Positions 32,368-39,268 of a DNA stretch of 63,641 nt are shown piece by piece. The DNA is from a virus. A program made the position numbers and the translations under genes. The notes beneath the pieces are model-generated. The model made no database searches. It saw nothing but the letters and a program-made list of their open reading frames with translations, and had not been told where the DNA came from. The stretch covers positions 1-63,641 of IMG/VR virus record IMGVR_UViG_3300032311_000461; one strand, given 5' to 3'. The number at the start of each line of letters is the position of its first letter. The stretch's first letter is position 1.

Positions 32368-32781
32368 ATGGCAACGTCAGACATTATTGCGGCAATGGCA
32401 GCGGGCACCACGGCGACGGCAACCAAGCGGGTTGGACGGGGCAAGGCGGCGGTGGAGGTGACCATCACCCGGACTGCCCCGGAGGTGGTGGTGGTGGACG
32501 AGACAGTGAAGGAGGAGCCGGTCAGCTACAGCAACAAGCTGCCGGTGGACGAGGGCAAGCGGGCGGTGGATGTGCTGCCGGGGCTGCGACTGTGGGCCTA
32601 CTCCCGGGGCTATCGAGTCTTGGAGCAGACCGGAAAGACCTACACCGGCAGCAAGGCAAAGCTGCGGCGGGTTCTGTACCGGGATGACCTGATCCACCTC
32701 GCCAACATCCTGTTGGAAGAAGCGGAGAACACGCTGACCTATGACGAGGCTCACGGCAATGCGGATGCCGTGCCCTTCTAG
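32368..32781 (+). CDS. Hypothetical protein, early gene 12
   Basis: 137 residues. The first 60 are Ala/Thr/Val-rich and low complexity (AAMAAGTTATATKRVGRGKA), the rest a compact alpha/beta region (LRLWAYSRGYRVLEQTGKTY, RRVLYRDDLIHLANILLEEA). ACAAGGGG precedes the ATG. Unknown function. Confidence 0.62.
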   Translation: MATSDIIAAMAAGTTATATKRVGRGKAAVEVTITRTAPEVVVVDETVKEEPVSYSNKLPVDEGKRAVDVLPGLRLWAYSRGYRVLEQTGKTYTGSKAKLRRVLYRDDLIHLANILLEEAENTLTYDEAHGNADAVPF

Positions 32782-32797
32782 TCCTGCGGCCCACTGC

Positions 32798-32834
32798 CAA
32801 CTCCCGTGACTGAGACACGGGAGCCAGTTGTGGA
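32798..32834 (+). ncRNA. Intergenic hairpin, possible degenerate RNA element
   Basis: Eight-bp stem CTCCCGTG/CACGGGAG around loop ACTGAGA (about 32802-32824), flanked by AACT/AGTT, then GGGGTTCGATGAC, which looks like half of a T-arm without its 3' strand. It may be a decayed relative of the tRNA-like elements. Confidence 0.4.
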
Positions 32835-32863
32835 TCGGGGTTCGATGACACAGGAGACACACG

Positions 32864-33466
32864 ATGACACAGGCAACGAGCATTCTGGGCGACACGATCA
32901 TGGCACAGGCGAAGGCTTTCAAGGAGGCCCGGTCGCAGTTCGATGAGCAGTTCATGGACTGGTCCCGGGGCATCCCGCCTCTGGCACCGGAACACTTCTG
33001 GCCGATGGTCGATGAGTTCCGCGAGGTGCTGATCTACACCATGCAGCACAGGAAGGAAGGCTATGTGGAGGCAGCGGCAGACGAGTTCATGCGGCGGACT
33101 GTGGTAAACAGCGGCGACCTTGCTGCGGCTGTTCACTTCGCCCTGTCGTGGACCCACTACAAGGGCAAGGCGTATGCGGCTGGCGACAAGATGGGATTCT
33201 CGTTCGACCGGGGTGATGACAGCTACGGTGACTTGATGGATGCCGTGCCGCTGCTGGGCCAGAGCTTCAACGAAAGGATGGAGCTTGGCAAGTTCGACAC
33301 GCTGCGTGAGTTCAACGAGCAGGTCGATGCCACCTGCAATGTGGCAGGCCGGTGCCTGAGGAATGAGGTGCTGTTCGGGGAGAACTACTTCTCCATGTGC
33401 CTGCAAGATGCGGCACAGAAGTGGTTGGTGATTGAGTCTCGCAACTACGGAAAGGGAGGTGAGTGA
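32864..33466 (+). CDS. Hypothetical protein, early gene 13
   Basis: 200 residues, mixed and mostly helical (MAQAKAFKEARSQFDEQFMD, HFWPMVDEFREVLIYTMQHR, NEVLFGENYFSMCLQDAAQK). It begins a run of seven tightly coupled genes (TGATG, GTGA or short overlaps) up to 34908. No family recognised. Confidence 0.66.
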   Translation: MTQATSILGDTIMAQAKAFKEARSQFDEQFMDWSRGIPPLAPEHFWPMVDEFREVLIYTMQHRKEGYVEAAADEFMRRTVVNSGDLAAAVHFALSWTHYKGKAYAAGDKMGFSFDRGDDSYGDLMDAVPLLGQSFNERMELGKFDTLREFNEQVDATCNVAGRCLRNEVLFGENYFSMCLQDAAQKWLVIESRNYGKGGE

Positions 33467-33789
33467 TGAACCGGCAAGAGATGTTGCGAAAGCAGGGAAC
33501 GACGCGGCTGTGGCGGGAGCGGGTTCCCTTTATGAAAGAGGAGCGTTGCTCCAAGGTCCGGGTGCTGGGCATCGCACCCTTCACCATCGACAGGGTGGAA
33601 GGGACTTACCTTGTGGAGTTCAACGCTCACACGGGGAAGTCGCTGACCTACGGTGAGATGTACCGGGTGCCGGTGGTTGCGTTCGACCTGCGTTACCCGG
33701 ATGGCAAGGTGGTGCGTTACCAATCCCTGCGGCAAGCACGGGCGGCGGCTGCCCTGATGGCAGCGGAACGAAGAAAGGTGGTGAAGTGA
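33466..33789 (+). CDS. Hypothetical basic protein, early gene 14
   Basis: 107 residues from ATG at 33466, which shares its A with the upstream TGA. Basic, beta-rich (PFTIDRVEGTYLVEFNAHTG, RVPVVAFDLRYPDGKVVRYQ) with a helical end (LRQARAAAALMAAERRKVV). Unknown. Confidence 0.62.
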   Translation: MNRQEMLRKQGTTRLWRERVPFMKEERCSKVRVLGIAPFTIDRVEGTYLVEFNAHTGKSLTYGEMYRVPVVAFDLRYPDGKVVRYQSLRQARAAAALMAAERRKVVK

Positions 33790-33974
33790 TGAAGCGGACG
33801 CTTGAGTTGGCGCAGGTCGGGGCACTGAATGGTGTCGGTGTCGGATACCGGGTGGTCAAGCTGACCAATACGGTGGAGCCCTGCATCGGGGAGTATCTCA
33901 GCACCAGTGAGGTGAAGGATTTCATTCGCCGTCCGGGTTGGACGGTGGTCATCAAGAAAGGGAACGGTGAGTGA
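33789..33974 (+). CDS. Small hypothetical protein, early gene 15
   Basis: 61 residues (MKRTLELAQVGALNGVGVGY ...). Beta-rich, with a short 'SEVKDFIRRPGWTVVIKKG' end. Start shares its A with the upstream stop (TGATG). Confidence 0.6.
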   Translation: MKRTLELAQVGALNGVGVGYRVVKLTNTVEPCIGEYLSTSEVKDFIRRPGWTVVIKKGNGE

Positions 33975-34252
33975 TGGCAACGATTCGACTGCAATCCCTG
34001 AAGGGGGAGAAGCGAGAAGGGTTCACGCCGATGGGTGTTCACACCCCCGGCCTGATCGGCTGGGCAGTAGCTGGGTTCACGGGCAATGGGAATGATCCCA
34101 TTGTGCGGATCATCGCGGAGTCCTTCAGCCTCAAGCGGGAGGTGGCACTGGCCATCCTGACCGGCGAGGTGGACTACCGGGTGGACGGGGACGATGTGGT
34201 GTTCGACTGGCCGGGGGATGACCCCATTGTCAAGGAGGTGAGCGGTGGATGA
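33974..34252 (+). CDS. Small hypothetical protein, early gene 16
   Basis: 92 residues. 'HTPGLIGWAVAGFTGNGNDP' followed by a helix-rich part with 'AESFSLKREVALAILTGEVD', which has the spacing of a helix-turn-helix but is not convincing. Coupled to both neighbours. Confidence 0.6.
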   Translation: MATIRLQSLKGEKREGFTPMGVHTPGLIGWAVAGFTGNGNDPIVRIIAESFSLKREVALAILTGEVDYRVDGDDVVFDWPGDDPIVKEVSGG

Positions 34253-34427
34253 GGACATCAAGGTGAATCTGGAGGGGCTAAAGTTCATGGCCCGTCTGGT
34301 GGATGCGGTGGTGCAACTGAGGCAGTACATCCACACCCATACCCCGGGAGGATGGGAAGGGTATGACTATGCCGATAAGGTCGATCAACTTTTAAGCGAA
34401 GCAGATGCCTTCGGGGAGGACGAGTGA
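34245..34427 (+). CDS. Small helical protein, early gene 17
   Basis: 60 residues with a GTG start at 34245, preceded by AAGGAGGTGAG. Helical and acidic (DEDIKVNLEGLKFMARLVDA, DKVDQLLSEADAFGEDE). Confidence 0.6.
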   Translation: MDEDIKVNLEGLKFMARLVDAVVQLRQYIHTHTPGGWEGYDYADKVDQLLSEADAFGEDE

Positions 34428-34597
34428 TGGACTGTTCGATTTGTGGGAAGCCGATCCCCGCTGTTGGGGACTGGACTGAGGGTAACAGTGCGGAGCCCGT
34501 GAATGACGGGCGGTGCTGCGACCAATGCGACATGGCTGTGGTGATCCCGGCCCGCATTCAAGAGATGAAGCAACGCAGAAAGGTAGGTGGCAAGTGA
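34427..34597 (+). CDS. Small zinc-ribbon protein
   Basis: 56 residues from an ATG sharing its A with the upstream stop. It has Cys pairs CSIC (residues 3-6) and CCDQC (about 34-38), typical of a small treble-clef/zinc ribbon, and a basic C-terminus (QEMKQRRKVGGK). It could bind nucleic acid or a partner protein. Confidence 0.65.
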   Translation: MDCSICGKPIPAVGDWTEGNSAEPVNDGRCCDQCDMAVVIPARIQEMKQRRKVGGK

Positions 34598-34908
34598 GGA
34601 CAACGATGACTCTGGTGCTGGCCCTTGTGGCTGGCGTGGCACAAGCACAGTACCCCTACGTCCAGCCGGGATGGGGGTACTGGAACAAGGCGGAAGCCAT
34701 GCGACAGCAAGCGTGGCAGAACCAACAGTGGCAGCGGGATCAGTGGCAGCGTGAGCGTGACTACCTTTGGGGCGGCGACTCCATTGACTACGGGCAGCGG
34801 GCAGCCAACCTTCGCAAGACAAAGGAGGAAGCGAGGGGCCTGCGATTGCAGAACGACAGGATGGAAAGCCAAGGCAACCCATACCTGAACAATCCGTTTG
34901 AACGATAG
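34594..34908 (+). CDS. Small secreted protein with Gln/Trp/Arg repeats
   Basis: 104 residues from GTG at 34594 (GTGA overlap with the upstream stop). Signal peptide MRTTMTLVLALVAGVAQA with cleavage after AQA. The mature part is rich in Gln, Trp and Arg (QQAWQNQQWQRDQWQRERDY). An exported early protein could act at the cell surface, for example against superinfection; this is speculation. Confidence 0.62.
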   Translation: MRTTMTLVLALVAGVAQAQYPYVQPGWGYWNKAEAMRQQAWQNQQWQRDQWQRERDYLWGGDSIDYGQRAANLRKTKEEARGLRLQNDRMESQGNPYLNNPFER

Positions 34909-34909
34909 C

Positions 34910-34939
34910 TTGACAGTATACGCATGTATACTTTAGGAT
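34910..34939 (+). promoter_or_regulatory. Sigma-70-type promoter with palindromic operator
   Basis: TTGACA (34910-34915) and TAGGAT (34934-34939) are separated by 18 bases. The spacer holds the perfect palindrome AGTATAC-GCAT-GTATACT (34915-34932). A repressor bound there would block the promoter; the lone LexA-type DNA-binding protein at 36948-37184 is an obvious candidate, though the half-sites are not classic LexA boxes. The transcript would begin about where module J starts. Confidence 0.6.
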
Positions 34940-34949
34940 AGCGGGCACA

Positions 34950-34978
34950 AGGTAACGGAGTTACCTCTGGCCCTCTGG
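34950..34978 (+). promoter_or_regulatory. GGA-hairpin / CCCTCTGG module J
   Basis: Stem AGGTAAC/GTTACCT, triloop GGA (34950-34966), then CTGG and CCCTCTGG (34971-34978). It lies just downstream of a promoter and just upstream of a terminator, so it would be the 5' end of the leader RNA. Confidence 0.78.
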
Positions 34979-35002
34979 TTAGTAGCAGCAACAACGGACT
35001 TG

Positions 35003-35036
35003 ACCCGGCAGCCACTTTGGCTGACCGGGTTTTCTT
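35003..35036 (+). terminator. Intrinsic terminator in the leader of the DUF932-like gene
   Basis: Stem ACCCGG/CCGGGT plus CAGCC/GGCTG with one bulge (35003-35030), then TTTCTTTTT (one further T from the stem). It sits between the promoter at 34910 and the gene at 35058, which is the layout of a transcription attenuator. Confidence 0.82.
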
Positions 35037-35057
35037 TTTCCCATAAGGAGATTCGCA

Positions 35058-35939
35058 ATGAACGTCCAGACTTCCGGTATCGCTGATCGTATGCGGGCCA
35101 CCTTCCCCACCGTCATCAAGGCTCCCTTGCATGGGCCGGATGGGCTGACAACCGACTGGCATGGGCTGTGGCGGATGGACAACCACCAAGCGGTGGGCCC
35201 CGGCTCAGTCAGTGCAAGGTATGCACCTCACACCAGCGAGGACGTAATCGCTCTGGTCGAGGCGGCGGAACACACCTTCGGTGAGGTGGGGGACGTTGAG
35301 ATGGGCTTCAACCACGGGCACTTCATCAGCGTGGCACCCAAGCTGTCGAAGGAGAAGCGGCTGGAACTGTACGAGAACGACATCGTATTCCCCCGGCTGA
35401 TGATCAATGCCCCCTATGGGTCCAGCTTTCGGGCCAACGTGGGCCTGTTCCGTATCGTGTGCAGCAATTTGTACACGATGCGGGAAGTGTCGGGGATCAG
35501 CGTCACCTTCCGCCATACCCACAGCCTGCGGTCGAAGATGGACGAACTCATCTCCGACTTCCGGTTGCTGGAGCATGGGTGGGACCGGCTGTCGGAGCGG
35601 GTGACCGCGATGACGCAGGCCAAGACTCAGGTGGCCGACTTCCTCGACTCCATATACGGGGTGCCAGCGGACGAGGCCAGTGAGCGGAGCGTGACCATGC
35701 ACAAGAACCGCACCCGGGCAATCATCACCCGGATGGCACAGGAACGCATCCGGGTTCACGGCAATGCCGGTGACCTGATGCAGGCCACCCACTGGGAAAT
35801 GTTCAACGCCATTCAAGGCTTTGTCCAGCACGACAAGTCCCGCAAGGGGAACGTGTCGGCGGTGGATCGCATCATCCTTGCCAACGAGGACGAGACTGTG
35901 CGGCGGGCTGAGAAGTTGCTGTTGGAGTTGGCGGTCTGA
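35058..35939 (+). CDS. DUF932-family protein
   Basis: 293 residues. The family pattern is visible: 'SARYAPHTSEDVIALVEAAE', a central 'FRANVGLFRIVCSNLYTMRE' with the typical V-C-S-N, followed by 'ISVTFRHTHS' and a helical C-terminal half (RLSERVTAMTQAKTQVADFL). DUF932 proteins are frequent in phages and plasmids; their function is not settled. It has its own promoter and leader. The ribosome site is TAAGGAG. Confidence 0.72.
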   Translation: MNVQTSGIADRMRATFPTVIKAPLHGPDGLTTDWHGLWRMDNHQAVGPGSVSARYAPHTSEDVIALVEAAEHTFGEVGDVEMGFNHGHFISVAPKLSKEKRLELYENDIVFPRLMINAPYGSSFRANVGLFRIVCSNLYTMREVSGISVTFRHTHSLRSKMDELISDFRLLEHGWDRLSERVTAMTQAKTQVADFLDSIYGVPADEASERSVTMHKNRTRAIITRMAQERIRVHGNAGDLMQATHWEMFNAIQGFVQHDKSRKGNVSAVDRIILANEDETVRRAEKLLLELAV

Positions 35940-35950
35940 CCACAAGGCAG

Positions 35951-35985
35951 AGCGGGGCGGGGAGTGCGTTGCTCCTCGCCCCGCT
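35951..35985 (+). ncRNA. Strong intergenic hairpin
   Basis: A 14-bp stem (35951-35964 with 35972-35985, one G-T pair) with a 7-base loop, extremely G-C rich, no T-run after it. It lies between two genes and could protect the 3' end of the DUF932 message or be a processing site. Confidence 0.6.
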
Positions 35986-36005
35986 GGCCACAAGGGGAAC
36001 TAACC

Positions 36006-36314
36006 ATGAACAGGCTGTCCGAATACCGAATGAGTGAACGACGGCTACTGAAACCGGGCACACGATTCACCGCGAAGGGCGGGCCGGTCTACCAGCTATC
36101 TGATGGGACCGCCGTGCCACTGGCATCGCGGGGCCCCTTTGAGTTCATCGCTTACTGCCAAGCGGATGGATATGACTTCATCCAAGCACGGGATAGGGAC
36201 GGGTGTAGTGCAGTGCTGCACCTAACAGGGGAGAGAAAAACAGCCAGCCCTGAGATTATCGGCAGGCCATACACGTTGGGGAAAGTGTTCCGCAAGAAAC
36301 AACCAAGGAGGTGA
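36006..36314 (+). CDS. Hypothetical protein, early
   Basis: 102 residues from ATG at 36006 (ACAAGGGGAAC upstream). Basic N- and C-termini, beta-rich middle (FTAKGGPVYQLSDGTAVPLA, FEFIAYCQADGYDFIQARDR). Unknown function. Confidence 0.62.
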   Translation: MNRLSEYRMSERRLLKPGTRFTAKGGPVYQLSDGTAVPLASRGPFEFIAYCQADGYDFIQARDRDGCSAVLHLTGERKTASPEIIGRPYTLGKVFRKKQPRR

Positions 36315-36317
36315 GCG

Positions 36318-36479
36318 ATGTTCAAGTACCGTTACAAGGATGGACTAGCCCAGTCGGAGAGCGAGATGATTCGTGCCCTGCGATTGCGAGGCTATGCGGT
36401 AGTTGTGGTGAAGGCAGGAGCCATGCAGCGGGGGCTGGTCGAAGACGCTATGAAGAAAGCAGCAAAGGTGAAAGCATGA
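36318..36479 (+). CDS. Very small basic protein
   Basis: 53 residues: MFKYRYKDGLAQSESEMIRA, LRLRGYAVVVVKAG, EDAMKKAAKVKA. AAGGAGGTG lies 6-10 bases before the ATG, and the stop overlaps the next ATG as ATGA, so translation is well supported despite the size. Unknown function. Confidence 0.6.
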   Translation: MFKYRYKDGLAQSESEMIRALRLRGYAVVVVKAGAMQRGLVEDAMKKAAKVKA

Positions 36480-36736
36480 TCGCTATAGTCGAGTTGGGTT
36501 ACGTCATCTACTGGCTGAAAACCTTTTACCCCAGCCTAGAGAACGCGGAGGTGTACAAGCAGCGGCTGTGGGTTACAGCCGGGATGCTTGCGGTCCTGTC
36601 GGTGGCTGGCCACCTATCCTCAAAAGAATTGGGGGCGGTGGTTTCGGGCTGGGCGATTGCCATTGAACTGGCGAGTGTGGTTCTCAACGTGATGAACCTT
36701 GACGATAGACTCTTTCCCCGGAAGGAAACCTACTGA
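36476..36736 (+). CDS. Small membrane protein
   Basis: 86 residues from ATG at 36476. Two hydrophobic segments are likely (LWVTAGMLAVLSVAGHL, AVVSGWAIAIELASVVLNVM) after an amphipathic start. A longer upstream frame would overlap the preceding real gene and is rejected. Unknown function; early membrane proteins may act in exclusion. Confidence 0.6.
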   Translation: MIAIVELGYVIYWLKTFYPSLENAEVYKQRLWVTAGMLAVLSVAGHLSSKELGAVVSGWAIAIELASVVLNVMNLDDRLFPRKETY

Positions 36737-36942
36737 TGGAACATGACCCCTACGAAGAGAATCGCAGCCTGCCCAAGGTGGATTACGCCAGCCTTGAGTA
36801 CCGGCTGTACCGGCTGGCATCAGCCTGTTACGCCTACCTTGACGAGAACGATCCCAAGCAGGCGCGGCTCAAACAACTGTGTAACGATCTGCCTCAGGAG
36901 TACGAAGAACGATCCATGCGGCAACACAAGGAAAGGAACTGA
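36736..36942 (+). CDS. Small hypothetical protein
   Basis: 68 residues, rich in Tyr, Leu and charged residues (VDYASLEYRLYRLASACYAY). Start shares its A with the upstream stop (TGATG). Confidence 0.6.
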   Translation: MEHDPYEENRSLPKVDYASLEYRLYRLASACYAYLDENDPKQARLKQLCNDLPQEYEERSMRQHKERN

Positions 36943-36947
36943 CCACC

Positions 36948-37184
36948 ATGACCAGCACCACGGTAGCCTTGACTGAGCGGCAGGAGGAAATCCTGCGGTT
37001 CATTGCCATGCACATCGACATCAATGGGTTCCAGCCCAGCTTCAGAGAGATGATGGATCGGTTCAAGATCAGGAGCCCCAACGGAATCACTGCCCACCTC
37101 AGGGCACTGGAGAAGAAGGGGGTCATCGCGTCCAACTACCAAACCTCACGGGCAATCAGCTTTGCATGGAAGGAGTGGCTTTGA
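36948..37184 (+). CDS. Stand-alone LexA-type winged-helix DNA-binding protein
   Basis: 78 residues covering just the LexA N-terminal domain: 'LTERQEEILRFIAMHIDING' and 'QPSFREMMDRFKIRSPNGIT', then 'AHLRALEKKGVIASNYQTSR'. There is no autoprotease domain, so it would not be cleaved by RecA. It may be a phage repressor, possibly for the palindrome at 34915-34932. AAAGGAAC precedes it and its stop overlaps the recombinase start. Confidence 0.82.
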   Translation: MTSTTVALTERQEEILRFIAMHIDINGFQPSFREMMDRFKIRSPNGITAHLRALEKKGVIASNYQTSRAISFAWKEWL

Positions 37185-38020
37185 TGAAGGCATACATCTA
37201 CACCCGTGTCTCAACCACGGATCAGAACCTGAGCCCAGAGTGGCAAGGCAACGTGTGCAAGAGCTACTACGAGGCCAGCCTGAAACACAGGGGCTACGAG
37301 TTTGGTGGTATGCTCCACGATCACGGTGAGTCGGCATACAAGATCGACTGGCGTGACCGCACTGCGGGCCGGGAGTTGTTCAACGCTGCCAAGCCCGGTG
37401 ACATCATCATCGTGGCGAAGATGTGCCGTGCCTTCCGGTCTACCCGGGACAGGGAAAACTGCCTCCATTTCCTAGGGCAGGTGGGCATCGACATTGCCAT
37501 CCTCGACTGTGCGATGGACACCACCACGGCAGCCGGGAAGTTCGCGGCTGGGATCATTGCGCTTCAGGTTCAGTGGGAGTCAGACGTTAAGAGTGAGCGG
37601 GCACGGGCTGCCCACTCTGTGCGTAAGGCCCGCCATAACCCAATGAAGAAACGCCCACCGGCTGGGTGGAAGTGGGACCGGGCGATTGATGAACTGGTCC
37701 CAGACTGGGACGAGCGGCGATTGCTGGCCATGATCTATGACCTGAGGGATCGCGGCATCCAGCACATAGCTGGCTCTGCCCGCACCCTCAAGGACAACGG
37801 GGTCAAGCGTGACTGCGGCTACGGCTACAACAAGGCGTGGCTGTGCCGTGCATACGGAGCCTTCCTGAGGAACTTCCCCCGGGAAGGGTTCGTCAAGTCA
37901 CGCGGCAACACCAAGGTGGCAGTCAAGGCTGGGCGTATCAAGGCATCCCTGCCCCGGGCTGAACGCGAAAGGATACTGCGGTCTTCCGAAGTCTCTCCAG
38001 CTTTGCGGCCATCAACTTAG
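37184..38020 (+). CDS. Serine recombinase (resolvase/invertase family)
   Basis: 278 residues from ATG at 37184 (TGATG overlap, AAGGAG upstream). The catalytic N-terminal domain has 'IYTRVSTTDQ' with nucleophile Ser10, 'GDIIIVAKMCRAFRSTRDR' and 'QVQWESDVKSERARAAHSVR'. The C-terminal part (HIAGSARTLKDNGVKRDCGY) is likely DNA-binding. The phage also has a tyrosine integrase, so this enzyme may do another job such as inversion or resolution. Its last 83 bases overlap the sigma-like gene on the other strand. Confidence 0.85.
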   Translation: MKAYIYTRVSTTDQNLSPEWQGNVCKSYYEASLKHRGYEFGGMLHDHGESAYKIDWRDRTAGRELFNAAKPGDIIIVAKMCRAFRSTRDRENCLHFLGQVGIDIAILDCAMDTTTAAGKFAAGIIALQVQWESDVKSERARAAHSVRKARHNPMKKRPPAGWKWDRAIDELVPDWDERRLLAMIYDLRDRGIQHIAGSARTLKDNGVKRDCGYGYNKAWLCRAYGAFLRNFPREGFVKSRGNTKVAVKAGRIKASLPRAERERILRSSEVSPALRPST

Positions 38021-38495
38021 CCACCTGCCGGGTGCTGATCCCTCTGTCCCGTGCCATCTGCCGGATGCTGGTGCCTTCTATGACATGATCCGTGATCCAC
38101 TGCCGGTCCTCGGGAGGCATGGCATGGAGGGCAACCAGCATCTCGGCAGTGTGGCCGTCATCACTCTCTAGGTCCCGGGCTGGAATCTTTCTCTCTATGA
38201 CTTCCAGCGTTACCCGGTAGGCGACCATCCCTCCCAGCCCGCCATTGGATCGCAACTCTGTCCTGCAACTCTTGAGCAACTCATGCAGGATCGCCCGGGA
38301 GAAGTACCCCCTCAACTCCCGGGACGGGTCATACGTCCTCGCCGCCAACACACAGGCGAAGCGGGCGGCACTCTCTAGCTCTTCCCTGTCCACCACTTCT
38401 CTCAGGCATGGATAGGACCCAAGGAAATAATGCAGGCACGGAGTGATTAACTCCAGAGCCTGCTCTGCGTAACCCTGCTGGTCTTGTGTGAGCAT
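37938..38495 (-). CDS. Sigma-70-like RNA polymerase sigma factor
   Basis: 185 residues. Residues 38-80 (ELESAARFACVLAARTYDPS, GYFSRAILHELLKSCR) correspond to region 2, and 125-170 (LHAMPPEDRQWITDHVIEGT, IRQMARDRGISTRQVAKLMA) to region 4 with its helix-turn-helix. There is no region 1 and no recognisable phage RNA polymerase, so it probably redirects host polymerase, for example to the three CCGGGACATAARTA sites before late clusters. It is the last gene of the leftward middle operon. Confidence 0.78.
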   Translation of the reverse strand: MLTQDQQGYAEQALELITPCLHYFLGSYPCLREVVDREELESAARFACVLAARTYDPSRELRGYFSRAILHELLKSCRTELRSNGGLGGMVAYRVTLEVIERKIPARDLESDDGHTAEMLVALHAMPPEDRQWITDHVIEGTSIRQMARDRGISTRQVAKLMAAKLERLRKTAVSFRVQPGAGMP

Positions 38496-38498
38496 GAT

Positions 38499-38681
38499 CT
38501 ACATACGCGCATGGGCTGCCTCCCGATACACGCGGCTGCAATGTAATTCATAGCAGTCCCGACACCGGCAATCTTCCGTTGTCATCCCATACGGGTCAAC
38601 AGTAACGGTGGCCTTGGCACCGCAATCAACGCACTCACCACGGGCAGGGGCTGGGCCTGTCTCTTCGACGGGCATGGGCAT
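38499..38681 (-). CDS. Small zinc-ribbon protein
   Basis: 60 residues with CVDCGAK and CRCRDCYELHC, a zinc-binding Cys-x2-Cys pair. It overlaps the upstream gene by 47 bases. Likely nucleic-acid or protein binding; function unknown. Confidence 0.6.
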   Translation of the reverse strand: MPMPVEETGPAPARGECVDCGAKATVTVDPYGMTTEDCRCRDCYELHCSRVYREAAHARM

Positions 38682-38979
38682 ACTCCTCTATCTTCTTACG
38701 GGCTACCTCAGGGGCCACCTCCAGCACAGCACAGCAATCCTCAAAGGTTACGGTGCCCACCCCACCCTGCATCCAACGCTCGGCAGCTTCCCATGAGTCA
38801 CGCTGCCTCATCCCAAAGCTGCGACAGGCGTAATGATCGGGGCCCCGGGCCTGCCGGTAGAGGTTACGGGCCTCCTTGATCCGCGTGGTTGCGTCAGCCA
38901 TGAGCCCCACGCACAGCATCCGCCAGCCACCCCGGATGGTCAGGTCATCCATGCTCTTTGTCTCAAGATCGGCTTCCAT
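38635..38979 (-). CDS. Hypothetical protein
   Basis: 114 residues, mostly helical (RGGWRMLCVGLMADATTRIK, FEDCCAVLEVAPEVARKKIE) with a basic end. The start overlaps the upstream gene by 17 bases. No family recognised. Confidence 0.6.
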   Translation of the reverse strand: MEADLETKSMDDLTIRGGWRMLCVGLMADATTRIKEARNLYRQARGPDHYACRSFGMRQRDSWEAAERWMQGGVGTVTFEDCCAVLEVAPEVARKKIEEYAHARRRDRPSPCPW

Positions 38980-39268
38980 TCTTTGCCTCCGTATCTATTG
39001 CCATCAGCAAGTTCGCTGCGGCGTGACCTAGGTGATCCTCTGACCTGTCGCCAGCCAGATGGTTAAAGATGTGAGCCAACGCATGGTTCAGGATGTCGTT
39101 GACCGGGAACCCCTTCTCCCAGTTATTGAGCCCGTACTTCTCGGCACCCTCTGCCATCGTCAAGGCGACTCGCTTGAGCCCGATGAGGGGGACGAGATCG
39201 TACCGCTCGGTGAGGTGGGATCGCCGCGCCCCGGTGTCATAGAGCTTGAAAGCATCGACACCAGCCAA
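38963..39268 (-). CDS. DUF5664 (dATP/dGTP diphosphohydrolase-like) protein
   Basis: 101 residues from a proposed TTG at 39268. The family core is complete: 'RYDLVPLIGLKRVALTMAEG', 'EKYGLNNWEKGFP', 'LNHALAHIFNHLAGDRSEDH', 'LGHAAANLLMAID', with the metal-binding His/Glu/Asp set. No ATG exists in frame; the open frame upstream to 39505 is the shadow of the overlapping nuclease gene. The region 39160-39268 is therefore read in two frames. It probably hydrolyses or sanitises nucleotides. Confidence 0.78.
   Translation of the reverse strand: MAGVDAFKLYDTGARRSHLTERYDLVPLIGLKRVALTMAEGAEKYGLNNWEKGFPVNDILNHALAHIFNHLAGDRSEDHLGHAAANLLMAIDTEAKNGSRS

Noticed and set aside
27582-34978. GGA/AGA-loop hairpins as N4-type virion RNA polymerase promoters
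   Set aside because: N4 vRNAP promoters are also short-stem, 3-base-loop hairpins with a central purine, but no vRNAP-sized or polymerase-like gene exists here. Module J has a separate sigma-70-type promoter upstream.
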